Shown here piece by piece: positions 45,910 to 55,067 of a DNA stretch of 64,000 nt. A program made the translations under genes and the position numbers. Every line of letters starts with the position of its first letter. Position 1 is the first letter of the stretch. Location of the stretch: IMG/VR virus record IMGVR_UViG_3300042335_000796, positions 1 through 64,000 of that record. One strand, 5' to 3'. Source of the DNA: a virus. Below the pieces are notes generated by a model. It saw only the letters and a program-made list of their open reading frames with translations. It was not told the DNA's origin and did no database searches.

Positions 45910-47166
45910 ATGACAATTTTTGTTTCGGGATGCTGTGATAATAAAGTATATAAACTTAAATCAGAAACTTCTTTAAATGTTGGTAATGTTATAAGTTTAA
46001 ATCCTAATAATTATTGCTATACAGCAATAAATCAACCATCTTTTCAAACATCATTTAGTATTTTAGATGATAGTTTAGGGTTTTCAGTATTAAGTGGTGT
46101 AACTGGATGTACAAGTCAATATTGTTTACCTTGTTCAGGATATACTGGAACATCAACAACTAACGAATGTAATGTAATTACATTATTTAGCCTTGGTGTG
46201 GAGTGTGTTTCAGTAAATCCAACAATATCAAATCCAAATAGTGGAATTTTGTCTGTTAATGTAACAGGTGGAACAGCCCCATATACAATAATTTGGGAGT
46301 CTCCAAGTGGCCAAACTTTTACAGGTCAAACAATATATAATAAAAGTGAAGGATTTTATAAAGTAACAGTGTATGACAAATGGAAAGATTATGTTGTTGT
46401 TACAGGATGTACATTAGCATTACCAACAGATTGTGTATTTAGCGGTAGTGTTGTACCATTCTATACGCCAACAGCAACTCCAACACCGACACCTACACCT
46501 ACACCAACAGCAACACCTACGCCAACTGTTACGCCAACCCCAACACCTACGCCAACATCTGGGCCAATCCCAACTCCAACAGCGACTTCAACAATAACTT
46601 GTACACAATGGTATTATTCAACAAACTTTGGTGAAGATACGATAAATTATGTTGATTGTGCGGGTGTAACACAAGCTTTAGTAATTTCACAATATGAAAG
46701 TGGATTTATTTGTGTTAGAGATGGTAGTCCAGCACCATATTGGTCAATAAATATACCAGGTAATATTTTAACAGCTCTTGGATACGCTTGTGTACCAGCA
46801 ACAACAACAACAACAACATTATCATTTACGCCAATTATATTATATTCTGCAGTAACAATTAGTGGAACTAAATATGTATTAACAGGTGAGACCAGTGAAT
46901 TAGCTGTTAAAAATTTATGGAATGATATAAATAAAGCCTCAGACCATGGTTATACATTCTATATAACAACAGGATTTGCTACAGGGGTACAATTATATTA
47001 TTTAGATTTAATGGCATTACAATATTATCCATGGACAGATGGTGGCTATTGGGTTGCTGCACCGACTGTTGGAAATCCAATAGGGTTATTAGTTAATGGT
47101 GATAAATATGTTGTAACATTAAATTCTGGTAGCGTTGATACCATAACAAATTTTAATAGTATATAA
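45910..47166 (+). CDS. Tail fibre-like protein with Thr-Pro linker (418 aa)
   Basis: The N-terminal 80 residues are Cys-rich (SGCCDN, CTSQYCLPC). One SprB-like module follows near 100-165 (GGTAPYTIIWESPSGQTFTG). A linker of repeated Thr-Pro dipeptides runs at about 178-220 (TPTATPTPTPTPTPTATPTP and on), then a C-terminal domain with a poly-Thr stretch (ATTTTTTLS near 300) and an aromatic-rich end (YYLDLMALQYYPWTDGGYW). The linker is locally rich in C and A codons, unlike its neighbours. The overall design, binding domain on an extended stalk, suggests a receptor-contacting accessory fibre. Confidence 0.65.
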   Translation: MTIFVSGCCDNKVYKLKSETSLNVGNVISLNPNNYCYTAINQPSFQTSFSILDDSLGFSVLSGVTGCTSQYCLPCSGYTGTSTTNECNVITLFSLGVECVSVNPTISNPNSGILSVNVTGGTAPYTIIWESPSGQTFTGQTIYNKSEGFYKVTVYDKWKDYVVVTGCTLALPTDCVFSGSVVPFYTPTATPTPTPTPTPTATPTPTVTPTPTPTPTSGPIPTPTATSTITCTQWYYSTNFGEDTINYVDCAGVTQALVISQYESGFICVRDGSPAPYWSINIPGNILTALGYACVPATTTTTTLSFTPIILYSAVTISGTKYVLTGETSELAVKNLWNDINKASDHGYTFYITTGFATGVQLYYLDLMALQYYPWTDGGYWVAAPTVGNPIGLLVNGDKYVVTLNSGSVDTITNFNSI

Positions 47167-48497
47167 TGAATCAATATTATACAATACAAATAACTGGTGG
47201 AACACCAATAGGTACTTATAGCATATTTTATAATACTATTGGCGTTGGGAATTATGCATTATTATATCCAACATTAAATATCGCATCAGGAATTACTTTA
47301 TCAGAATTAATTACTGGAACAACCATTCAAGTTCCAGAACCAACTAATAAAATATATTTATTCAATGAAAATTGTTCAACATTTCAAGAATTTATTGTAT
47401 CACCACCAGATGAACAATATCCATGTTTATGTTTAACAATTACGGAATTGTCACCACTGAGTACAACTTCATTAGATTTTTGTTATTCAGGGGTTACAAC
47501 AAATTCTAAACCTGAATATACAAATTCAAGTGGATATACAATATATTGGAATACTTTAGGTTATTGGGAATTAAGTGGATATACAATTAATGGTGGGTCA
47601 ACAGTTTTAAGGTCAACATATTCAAGTAATATTCCAGATTCTGCTTGGAATGCTTATGGGTTAAATGCATTTAATTATTCAATAAATGTTATACAAGGAG
47701 AATGTACATCACAAATTACACCAATATTATTGAAGTTAGATTTAAATGTTCCAACATGTGAGGGAATTTCTGATGGTTCAGTTATAGCGTTAGCAACAGG
47801 TGGTAGTGGAGGATTTACATATTCGTTGGATGGAATTTTATATTTAAATAATACAGGAATTTTCACAGGTTTAAGTGGTGGAACATATACAATATATGCT
47901 AAAGATTCTATTGGTTCAATATATAATCAATCTTTCACAATAAATTCACCAACAATTAATTATATATCTATAGGTGCAAATTCAACAACACAAATCAAAT
48001 TATATACTCTTGGTAATATGTCGTATTATTTGGTTAATATAATTTATGATACAAGTACAATACCTTCAGGTACAACTGTTGTTGTTAATTTACAAGAAGT
48101 TATTAATTTAACATATAGTGAACCTGGACAAGTTCTTTTTGATACGTCATTAATTAAAGTTTTTAAAAATAGTTCACAATTAAGTCTTACAACATCTGGT
48201 TCAACAGCGTTATCAATAGCTTCACCATTACCATGTAATCCATTATTATTTAATAAGTATGTTGGTAATTCGATATATAATTATAATAATATTAGTTTAC
48301 AAAAAGGTGATTCATTAATTGTTGAAGCAATTTACGGAATTGATGTTGATACTAATGGTGGTGTTAGTGGTAGTTGTATAACACAAGCACAAGTAAATGT
48401 TGAATCAAACTTAACAATTGTATCATATGATTGCACATGTTGTGAAATTAATAACATTTCAATAACAGAAAATGGAATACCAATTATTTATAGTTAA
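47166..48497 (+). CDS. Tail fibre-like protein with SprB-like module (443 aa)
   Basis: The N-terminal 75 residues (QYYTIQITGGTPIGTYSIFY, then NKIYLFNENC) resemble the two small paralogues just upstream. A single SprB-like module lies near 195-260 (CEGISDGSVIALATGGSGGF, LSGGTYTIYAKDS). The C-terminal half is beta-rich with a final CTCCEINNISI. It overlaps the previous gene by one base (TAATG). Together with its neighbours it forms a modular fibre cluster in which the same domains are reshuffled. Confidence 0.65.
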   Translation: MNQYYTIQITGGTPIGTYSIFYNTIGVGNYALLYPTLNIASGITLSELITGTTIQVPEPTNKIYLFNENCSTFQEFIVSPPDEQYPCLCLTITELSPLSTTSLDFCYSGVTTNSKPEYTNSSGYTIYWNTLGYWELSGYTINGGSTVLRSTYSSNIPDSAWNAYGLNAFNYSINVIQGECTSQITPILLKLDLNVPTCEGISDGSVIALATGGSGGFTYSLDGILYLNNTGIFTGLSGGTYTIYAKDSIGSIYNQSFTINSPTINYISIGANSTTQIKLYTLGNMSYYLVNIIYDTSTIPSGTTVVVNLQEVINLTYSEPGQVLFDTSLIKVFKNSSQLSLTTSGSTALSIASPLPCNPLLFNKYVGNSIYNYNNISLQKGDSLIVEAIYGIDVDTNGGVSGSCITQAQVNVESNLTIVSYDCTCCEINNISITENGIPIIYS

Positions 48498-48510
48498 ATG
48501 AGAAATTAAA

Positions 48511-50727
48511 ATGGGATATATAATTAAAAATACTTCAGGTTTATTAAATACAAGAATCACAGATATGGGTAGAAAAAAACTATCCGAAGGTAGATTTAAT
48601 ATTAGTTATTTTCAAGTTGGTGATAGTGAAATATTATACAATTTAATACCTAATTATAATCAAGCTGATAACTACGTTTTGGAGCCAGCATATAACGCTC
48701 AAAATGGGGACCAACAACCTCAAACAAATAAAGCTAATATAAAATATCCAATAAAAGTGCAAGGGCCAGTTGTTGTAGTTGCCAGTGATAATACTTATGG
48801 AATACCTTTTAGAGATTCTCAAGTTAGTCCAGTATTCAATACTGCAGCACCAAAAGGATTTTTTAGTGGAAGCCCAAGCGGATACACAGCATATACTTCA
48901 TCAGCATATACAATCACTTCAAATTATATGGTTGAAATGTGTTCATTATGTGGAACTGATATTATGACAATAATTCCAGATTTTTGTTCACCAACAACTG
49001 GAACGCCATCAGTAAATGATTTTGTAACAATATTTTTTGATGCTTCTGGAAGTTGTGGTAATATTGTTGGAGATTTCCCAATATTAACATATAAAGTACA
49101 AGGTGTTACAGGAACAACAATTCAAGTAGACAGAAATCTACCATATTTTAGTGGAATAAGTTGTTGCGGTAATGCCAGAGCAATTTTCTATCCATCAGGT
49201 ATGACAGTTTTATACGATACTGCAACACCTCAAGGATATTGGCCACCAAATGTTTTAGATTTTGAAACAATATGTGAAATTAGTGAAATTGATGTTCCAG
49301 TCTGGAATATGAATATTCCATGGTCAGTAAATCCTGCAGGATTATTATCAACTGTAAGTGAAGGATTTCAAAAATTTGGTTCACGAGAGTATTTGGGAAC
49401 TAAAGAATATTTAGGGTATCAATCCATATCAGGTCAAAGTTTTTATGTTACACCTATTTTTACATCAGAAACTACTAACACGTATTTTTATAATTCATTT
49501 GATGAACCAATTTTTGTACAACCTTATGAGCAAAAAACGATAGCAATTGTGCATTTTACAAATAACGCTATTGATACATTTTATGGTGAAAAATTTGCAA
49601 CTGAACCTTTTGATATTGGTGCATTGGACCCAACAGGATTTGCAAGGAATTTTAAAGTAACGATACCTTGGTTAATGTGGCATAAGACAAAAACTGGAAT
49701 AATGGGTGAAACTTTTTATATTGACCCACAAGTCGGTTCTGAAAATTACTTAGATATCAAATATATGAAATCAAGTAGGAATGAAGACATGAATGAACCT
49801 GGCTTAAGATATTATCATTTATGGGATACACATCTTAATGATGATTCCAATCCAAGTAGGGTTGGTAAAGTTTTTCCAGATTTAAAAATTATTGTGTTTG
49901 ATGATGAAGAAATTGTTGCAGCAATGTCATATAAAGCAAATCGAAATTGGACATTACCAGCCCCTAAATTATTTTTGGTAACACCAAATACTTGTGATAC
50001 AACAGATGATGATTTTGGGTTGCTTGGTAATAATGATGAATATTTATATGTCACATATAGATTTAATACAACAAGTGGTTTAACAAACTCATTACACTGT
50101 AATTATTACGTTAAAATTCAGGGACCATCTGAAGATTGTACGACATCAAGACAAGATGTTTCAGTTAAATTTGGTGACGAGTTTTTTTTCCTAAAAGATT
50201 GTTGTCCACAAGGGTATAGTGCTAACGAATTTATGATATTAGCACAAGTTGTTACAGGTTCAACAACTCAACCTGACCCTGAAAACTGGAGAATTATTGA
50301 TTATACTAACCAATTAAGTGGGTCGTCAATAAATGGATATATTCAAGCTTCAGGAATGACAGCATCAACATTTACAATATCATACAATCAATATAATAAT
50401 GCTGGAATATATAATTTGGCCGATTATTTAACATTACCTGTACCATTTGGTGAAGAATTTAAATTAAATTTTGGGGATGAATATTATTTTTATGGTAACA
50501 TTCAAACTGATATTCAAGCAACAATTTATGAAATGAAATATTTGTGTAATTTACAACAAACACAATTTTTAACCAGTACAAATCCTACTTGGACATTAAA
50601 TGATGATATTTATATTACTGAAATTGGCTTATTTGACTCTGATAAAGATTTAATGGTAATCACTAAATTACAACAACCTGTAAAGAGACAAGGAACTCAA
50701 CAGTTTGCTATTAAATTAGATTTTTAA
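48511..50727 (+). CDS. Large tail structural protein (738 aa)
   Basis: Not firmly assigned. It begins MGYIIKNTSGLLNTRITDMG, contains several Cys pairs (MCSLCG, SCCGNAR, DCCPQGY) and ends ITEIGLFDSDKDLMVITKLQ, resembling the EIGLFD motif of P2-type tail fibre proteins, which mounts fibres on the baseplate. The centre holds PWLMWHKTKTG and a long acidic beta-rich section. It is the last gene of the tail cluster and is followed by a 40-base gap and the recombination genes. It may be the main fibre-connecting or sleeve protein. Confidence 0.6.
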   Translation: MGYIIKNTSGLLNTRITDMGRKKLSEGRFNISYFQVGDSEILYNLIPNYNQADNYVLEPAYNAQNGDQQPQTNKANIKYPIKVQGPVVVVASDNTYGIPFRDSQVSPVFNTAAPKGFFSGSPSGYTAYTSSAYTITSNYMVEMCSLCGTDIMTIIPDFCSPTTGTPSVNDFVTIFFDASGSCGNIVGDFPILTYKVQGVTGTTIQVDRNLPYFSGISCCGNARAIFYPSGMTVLYDTATPQGYWPPNVLDFETICEISEIDVPVWNMNIPWSVNPAGLLSTVSEGFQKFGSREYLGTKEYLGYQSISGQSFYVTPIFTSETTNTYFYNSFDEPIFVQPYEQKTIAIVHFTNNAIDTFYGEKFATEPFDIGALDPTGFARNFKVTIPWLMWHKTKTGIMGETFYIDPQVGSENYLDIKYMKSSRNEDMNEPGLRYYHLWDTHLNDDSNPSRVGKVFPDLKIIVFDDEEIVAAMSYKANRNWTLPAPKLFLVTPNTCDTTDDDFGLLGNNDEYLYVTYRFNTTSGLTNSLHCNYYVKIQGPSEDCTTSRQDVSVKFGDEFFFLKDCCPQGYSANEFMILAQVVTGSTTQPDPENWRIIDYTNQLSGSSINGYIQASGMTASTFTISYNQYNNAGIYNLADYLTLPVPFGEEFKLNFGDEYYFYGNIQTDIQATIYEMKYLCNLQQTQFLTSTNPTWTLNDDIYITEIGLFDSDKDLMVITKLQQPVKRQGTQQFAIKLDF

Positions 50728-50767
50728 AATATTTACTAAAGAATTTTATTTTTTATATTAAATATAA

Positions 50768-51367
50768 ATGAAACTAAAATTAAAAAACAATCCTAAAATA
50801 TTGGGGCTTGATGTTTCAACAACAACAATAGGTTGGGCTTTATTTGATGTTGTTACTCAAGAACTATTAGAATTAACACATATTTCGCCAAAATCCAAAC
50901 CAAAGAAAGAAAATAAGATGGAAGAGCTTTTGGTTAAGGCTAAAATGTTTAGGACAAAATTGGAAGAATATAAAAATCTTGGGATTACATATATTGTAAT
51001 TGAAGAGCCGTTATTACAATCAAATAACATTTATACTGTTGGTACCTTGTTAAGGTATAATACTCTAATTATGAAAGAGTGTTATGATGTCTTAGGTATA
51101 ATACCAGATTTTATATCTACATATAACTCAAGGAAATTTGCATTTCCAGAATTGGTTCAAAAAAATGATAAAGGTAAATTTGTATTGTTTGGCGGATTAC
51201 CAAAAAATATTGATAAAAAACATATAATTTGGGAGAAAGTTGCACAAAGGGAACCACAAATAACTTGGTTATATACAAAAAATAATACATTAAAAAAAGA
51301 AAATTATGATTCAACTGATGCATATTCTGCAGCACTTGGCTACATGAAAAGTAAAAATATTTGGTAA
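50768..51367 (+). CDS. RuvC-like Holliday junction resolvase
   Basis: A 199-aa RNase H-fold nuclease. The acidic residues are in place: D15 in ILGLDVSTTTIGW, E79/E80 in IVIEEPLLQ, and D181 and D184 in YDSTDAYSAALGY. It resolves recombination and replication junctions before packaging, the role of T4 endonuclease VII, but with an unrelated RuvC-type fold. It is first of a recombination block and begins after an A/T leader without Shine-Dalgarno. Confidence 0.75.
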   Translation: MKLKLKNNPKILGLDVSTTTIGWALFDVVTQELLELTHISPKSKPKKENKMEELLVKAKMFRTKLEEYKNLGITYIVIEEPLLQSNNIYTVGTLLRYNTLIMKECYDVLGIIPDFISTYNSRKFAFPELVQKNDKGKFVLFGGLPKNIDKKHIIWEKVAQREPQITWLYTKNNTLKKENYDSTDAYSAALGYMKSKNIW

Positions 51368-51396
51368 TTTGATTTTATTTACCTAATATTGTAGTT

Positions 51397-52290
51397 GTGA
51401 ATGAAAATGAGTCTATTATTGAGATACTAAATGAATTTCTTGGCGAACCAAAACATGTAAATGATTATCAAACACAAATTCAGTATAATTGTCCAATTTG
51501 TGATGACGGTAGAAAAAAAGGTAATCTTGAAGTTAATATAGAAGAAGAAGTCTTTCATTGTTGGTCATGCGGAGATGAAAATGGTACTCATGGTGTAATA
51601 TCGAAATTATTCGATATGTTTGGTAATAAAAAATTAAAAAAGTTATATAATTTAATTAAACCTGAAGATAAAAAACCTATAAAGCGTGAAAAGAAAGCTT
51701 TACAATATCCTGAAGGATATATTAAATTTTCAGAGTCTAATCCAAGATATCCTATACATAATGAAGCATTAAATTATTTATACCGTCGTGGAGTAACTGA
51801 CGAAATTATAAATAAATATGATATTGGATATACTGCATTAGGTAAATATATGTATCGAATAATAATACCATCATATGATTCAAAAAATAAATTAAACTAT
51901 TTTATCGCAAGAGCCTGGGGTAAAACAAAGTTTAAATATTTAAATCCTGACGCTGAAAAAGATTTAATAATCTTTAATGAAAATAAGATTGATTGGGATA
52001 AAGATATATATATTGTTGAAGGGGTATTTGATTCAATTTTTATTGAAAATTCTATACCTTTATTAGGTAAACATTTATCTGAATTATTATTTAATACCTT
52101 ATATAATAAAGCAAATGGAAATATTCATATTTGTTTAGATGGTGATGCATATAAAGATGCTTTATTAATATATCATACCATAAATGGTGGTAGATTATAT
52201 GGAAAAGTTGTTTTATATAAATTTCCAAAAGATAAAGATGTTTGTGATTTAAAAGGTGATATTAGCAGATATAAAATAATAATACTATGA
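51397..52290 (+). CDS. DNA primase (DnaG/gp61-like)
   Basis: A 297-aa compact primase. The zinc finger is C32, C35, C55 and C58 (NCPICD...FHCWSC). The Toprim domain has the glutamate in IYIVEGVFDSIF (about 205) and the acidic motif ICLDGDAYKDA (about 245). It makes RNA primers for the lagging strand together with the helicase encoded at 23624. The start is GTG 51397. The nearby ATG at 51401 is out of frame. The size is close to T4 gp61 (342 aa), smaller than bacterial DnaG. It is joined to the next gene by an ATGA overlap. Confidence 0.85.
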   Translation: MNENESIIEILNEFLGEPKHVNDYQTQIQYNCPICDDGRKKGNLEVNIEEEVFHCWSCGDENGTHGVISKLFDMFGNKKLKKLYNLIKPEDKKPIKREKKALQYPEGYIKFSESNPRYPIHNEALNYLYRRGVTDEIINKYDIGYTALGKYMYRIIIPSYDSKNKLNYFIARAWGKTKFKYLNPDAEKDLIIFNENKIDWDKDIYIVEGVFDSIFIENSIPLLGKHLSELLFNTLYNKANGNIHICLDGDAYKDALLIYHTINGGRLYGKVVLYKFPKDKDVCDLKGDISRYKIIIL

Positions 52291-53150
52291 AATTAACAAA
52301 AATTGCACAAGAAATTAGAGAAATAATTCGAGACAAACAACTTGAATATAATTTAACGTTTGATGAGGAAACTCACACATATACGATGAAAGATATTGAA
52401 GGTAATATTAGAAGTGATTGGTATTCAGTGTCTAAAGTTCTTAAGTTTTTTTACGAAGAGTTTGATTCATATAGCATATCACTCAAAAAGGCAAATGGTA
52501 ATATATTTGAACAAGAAAAATTATTAAAGGAATGGGGTGATGCTGGAACATATAGTACACAAATGGGGTCAAGAACTCATTATATTTTAGAAAACCGTGC
52601 TTTGGAATTATTTAAACTAAATAAAAATGTTAGACAACCAATATATGATTGTAATGAAGAACAAATACTAAAAAGCGATTCTATGGTATATTCTGGAATT
52701 AAGTATTTAAATCTAATGAAAGAACGTGGGGCTGAATTAATTGACACCGAAATGGTTCTCGGAAGCCCACATTTATGTTATACAGGTCAACCTGATAAAT
52801 TATGGTTGATACCTAATGCTGAAAAAACTGAATATGGTGTTGTAATTACTGATTGGAAGACAAATAAACCTAAAAATTTTGAGGTTAATAGGTGGACAAA
52901 ATCGATGTATAAACCATTTAACAAATATCCAAACAATGCTTTAGGTCATTATTATTTACAATTACCATTTTATGTTAAACTTTTTATTAAAATGTTGGAA
53001 AACACTAAATATTCTAATCTAAAGTTTTATGGTGGTGTTGTAGTATTATTAAAGGAAGATAAAACTTATAAAGAATACAAAGTTCCTAAAGATATTATAA
53101 CAACAGTAATGAATTTAAATATTCAAGATTATTTGATAATTAATAAATAA
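52287..53150 (+). CDS. PD-(D/E)XK nuclease (RecB/Cas4-like exonuclease)
   Basis: A 287-aa protein with the nuclease core: GSRTHYILENRA (His motif, about 95), ELIDTEMVLGSPHLCYTGQP followed by DKLW (catalytic Asp, about 165), VITDWKTNK (the D/E-x-K motif, about 195) and GHYYLQLPFYV (Gln motif, about 230). This order is typical of RecB-family exonucleases. No cysteine cluster for an Fe-S site is seen, unlike Cas4. The location between primase and gp47/gp46 supports a role in DNA recombination or host DNA breakdown. It is coupled to the primase by ATGA. Confidence 0.75.
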   Translation: MKLTKIAQEIREIIRDKQLEYNLTFDEETHTYTMKDIEGNIRSDWYSVSKVLKFFYEEFDSYSISLKKANGNIFEQEKLLKEWGDAGTYSTQMGSRTHYILENRALELFKLNKNVRQPIYDCNEEQILKSDSMVYSGIKYLNLMKERGAELIDTEMVLGSPHLCYTGQPDKLWLIPNAEKTEYGVVITDWKTNKPKNFEVNRWTKSMYKPFNKYPNNALGHYYLQLPFYVKLFIKMLENTKYSNLKFYGGVVVLLKEDKTYKEYKVPKDIITTVMNLNIQDYLIINK

Positions 53151-53168
53151 AAGCTTATTATTATAAAT

Positions 53169-53390
53169 ATGGATAAAGACTTAAGACCAAAAATTGACCT
53201 AAAAGAACAGCCAACAGTAAAATGTGAATTTTGTGGCTCAAGTTACTTCAAAGAAGTAACCATGTTAAAAAAAGTATCAAAGATTTTAACAGGAAGCTCT
53301 GAAGACACATATGTACCTTTTAGTGTGTACATGTGTAATAGTTGTAATTATGTGAACTCGGATTTTAAAGTTTTTGGGGATGATAACTAA
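53169..53390 (+). CDS. Small zinc-ribbon protein (73 aa)
   Basis: Two CxxC knuckles (VKCEFCGSS and YMCNSCNYV) separated by about 30 residues form a zinc-ribbon, and nothing else is recognised. It starts 18 bases after the nuclease gene and its end is overlapped by the gp47-like start. Zinc ribbons in phages often bind DNA or RNA polymerase. The position next to gp47/gp46 suggests DNA metabolism. Function not established. Confidence 0.75.
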   Translation: MDKDLRPKIDLKEQPTVKCEFCGSSYFKEVTMLKKVSKILTGSSEDTYVPFSVYMCNSCNYVNSDFKVFGDDN

Positions 53391-54165
53391 TATTGTACAT
53401 TTTTCCGACCTACACATTAGAATATTTAAGTATCATGAATTATATCGTGATATTTTGAAAAAAATGTTTACTGAATTTAGGAAAATTAATCCTGATAGGA
53501 TTGTTTTTACTGGAGATTTGGTACATTCTAAAAACCAATTAAGCCCTGAATTAGTTGAAATGGTTATATGGACTTTAAGTGAGAGTTCAAAGATTGCTAA
53601 AACAATTCTTATTAGCGGTAATCATGATTTTCTAAATTCAAATCTTGAAAGACTTGATACATTATCACCAATTATCTCAGCATTAAACAATGATAATATT
53701 GTTTATTATAAAGATAGAGGGGTTTATGAGGATGAAAATGTTTCTTGGTGTGTTTATTCACAATTTCAGGGTAATGTTCCACCAGATATTAAAGACGCAA
53801 AAGGTTTTAAAATTGGTTTATTTCATGACCCAATTCAAGGATTAAAAACTGATTTGGGGTTTGATTTTGGTGAACATGCATATGATATTGAAAAATTTGA
53901 TGGTCTTGATATTGTTTTATGTGGTGATATACATAAACGAGCCACATTTAAAATACCAAATGGTAAACTTGGAGTGATGATTGGGTCAACAATACAACAA
54001 AATTTTGGTGAGTCAGTTAAAAATCACGGATTTGGTGTGTTTAATATACCGAATTATAAATATGAGTTTGTTGATATTGATAATCCAAGACCTTTTCTAT
54101 CATTTAAAATTAATGGAATAAAAGATATTGAGAATGGAACAGAAAAACTTGTCAATCTCGGATAA
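53380..54165 (+). CDS. Recombination nuclease subunit gp47-like (SbcD/Mre11 family)
   Basis: A 261-aa metallophosphatase with all motifs: VHFSDLHIR (D and H), VFTGDLVH, ISGNHDF, LFHDPI and CGDIHKRA. It is the nuclease partner of the gp46-like ATPase at 55064 and processes DNA ends for recombination-dependent replication. T4 gp47 is 339 aa, so the C-terminal partner-binding part is reduced. ATG 53380 is preferred over TTG 53374. It overlaps the zinc-ribbon gene by 11 bases and the next gene by 32 bases. Confidence 0.85.
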   Translation: MITNIVHFSDLHIRIFKYHELYRDILKKMFTEFRKINPDRIVFTGDLVHSKNQLSPELVEMVIWTLSESSKIAKTILISGNHDFLNSNLERLDTLSPIISALNNDNIVYYKDRGVYEDENVSWCVYSQFQGNVPPDIKDAKGFKIGLFHDPIQGLKTDLGFDFGEHAYDIEKFDGLDIVLCGDIHKRATFKIPNGKLGVMIGSTIQQNFGESVKNHGFGVFNIPNYKYEFVDIDNPRPFLSFKINGIKDIENGTEKLVNLG

Positions 54166-54472
54166 TGAAATAGTAAATGATGTTCTTCAATATGTTTTAT
54201 TAAATGATATTAAAGATATTGATTCATTTACATTGACATGTTTTAAAAATGGATATTTTATCCAAAAATATGGACTATTAAATGAGGAAGCTTCAATAAA
54301 TATTAAATCAGAAGATAATAAAGAATTACAAAATAAAATAAACATGTTAACAGAAACAATTCAGCATTTAAAACGTGAAGTTTTAAATAAAGATAATGTT
54401 ATAAAAGAACAACAAAACAAAATAGATAATTTAAGTCAAATTATTTCAAATAAATTATTAAAATTCACATAA
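54134..54472 (+). CDS. Hypothetical coiled-coil protein (112 aa)
   Basis: Not recognised. ATG 54134 (MEQKNLSISDN) is preferred to the in-frame TTG at 54128. Both lie inside the end of the gp47-like gene. Residues 60-105 form a strongly predicted coiled coil with heptad-like Leu/Ile spacing (LQNKINMLTETIQHLKREVL). Between gp47 and gp46 genes, it may bind the nuclease complex or DNA, though this is inferred only from position. Confidence 0.65.
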   Translation: MEQKNLSISDNEIVNDVLQYVLLNDIKDIDSFTLTCFKNGYFIQKYGLLNEEASINIKSEDNKELQNKINMLTETIQHLKREVLNKDNVIKEQQNKIDNLSQIISNKLLKFT

Positions 54473-54474
54473 AA

Positions 54475-54813
54475 ATGGAAAAATTTATAATATGGTCAAT
54501 TATGCTTTATGGAATCAGTAATATACTTGTTTACGGTTCTATATTAAATAGCTTTAGAAATTTTATTGAAAAAATTGGAAATTCTACTATATTAATTATA
54601 AGTCCAATTTTTAAGTTTATCAGAGAAATGCTTAAATGTATGATGTGTACACCTTTTCATTTAGGTTATTTGTCAACTTTTTTTATTTATTCGCCAACAT
54701 TTGAATATTTTTCATTACCTTTGTACTATTCTTGGATATTAGATGCTGGGATAGCTTCAGGGGTTGTTTGGGGGATAAATTCAATAATAGAATGGTTTGA
54801 AAATAAACATTAA
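54475..54813 (+). CDS. Small membrane protein (112 aa)
   Basis: Hydrophobic stretches at about residues 5-25 (IIWSIMLYGISNILVYGSIL), 35-52, and 60-105 suggest three to four membrane helices. A central MLKCMMCTPFHLGYLSTFF resembles the CxxC-x-P/F-W/H motif of DUF1360-type phage and bacterial membrane proteins. It lies 2 bases after the coiled-coil gene. Function unknown. It is an oddity in the middle of the recombination cluster. Confidence 0.65.
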   Translation: MEKFIIWSIMLYGISNILVYGSILNSFRNFIEKIGNSTILIISPIFKFIREMLKCMMCTPFHLGYLSTFFIYSPTFEYFSLPLYYSWILDAGIASGVVWGINSIIEWFENKH

Positions 54814-54830
54814 TTTAATATATACATAAC

Positions 54831-55067
54831 ATGCCAAAATCAAGAAAACGCGGTGGTGACAAAGTTCACAGAAGAAGAGTTCAAAATAGAAATAAAAATA
54901 TCGACACAATGATGAAAACCCAACAAAAATTATTTGAACGAGCAATGCTTGAACAAATAAATAAAGTAAGAAACTCAAGTGGTGACACATCAAATGATAT
55001 AACCACAAGTCAAAATATTAAGTTAAATACTGAGGGTTTTAACACAAATCTTGCAACAGATTTATGA
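54831..55067 (+). CDS. Small basic protein (78 aa)
   Basis: The N-terminus is very basic (MPKSRKRGGDKVHRRRVQNR), followed by a helix (TQQKLFERAMLEQINKVRN) and a Ser/Thr/Asn tail. It likely binds nucleic acid, but no domain is recognised. It starts 17 bases after the membrane gene and overlaps gp46 by ATGA, hence translation is coupled to the gp46-like ATPase. Confidence 0.65.
   Translation: MPKSRKRGGDKVHRRRVQNRNKNIDTMMKTQQKLFERAMLEQINKVRNSSGDTSNDITTSQNIKLNTEGFNTNLATDL

Noticed and set aside
54475-54813. Holin call for the small membrane protein next to gp46/47
   Set aside because: It lies within the recombination cluster and has a Cys motif not expected of holins.
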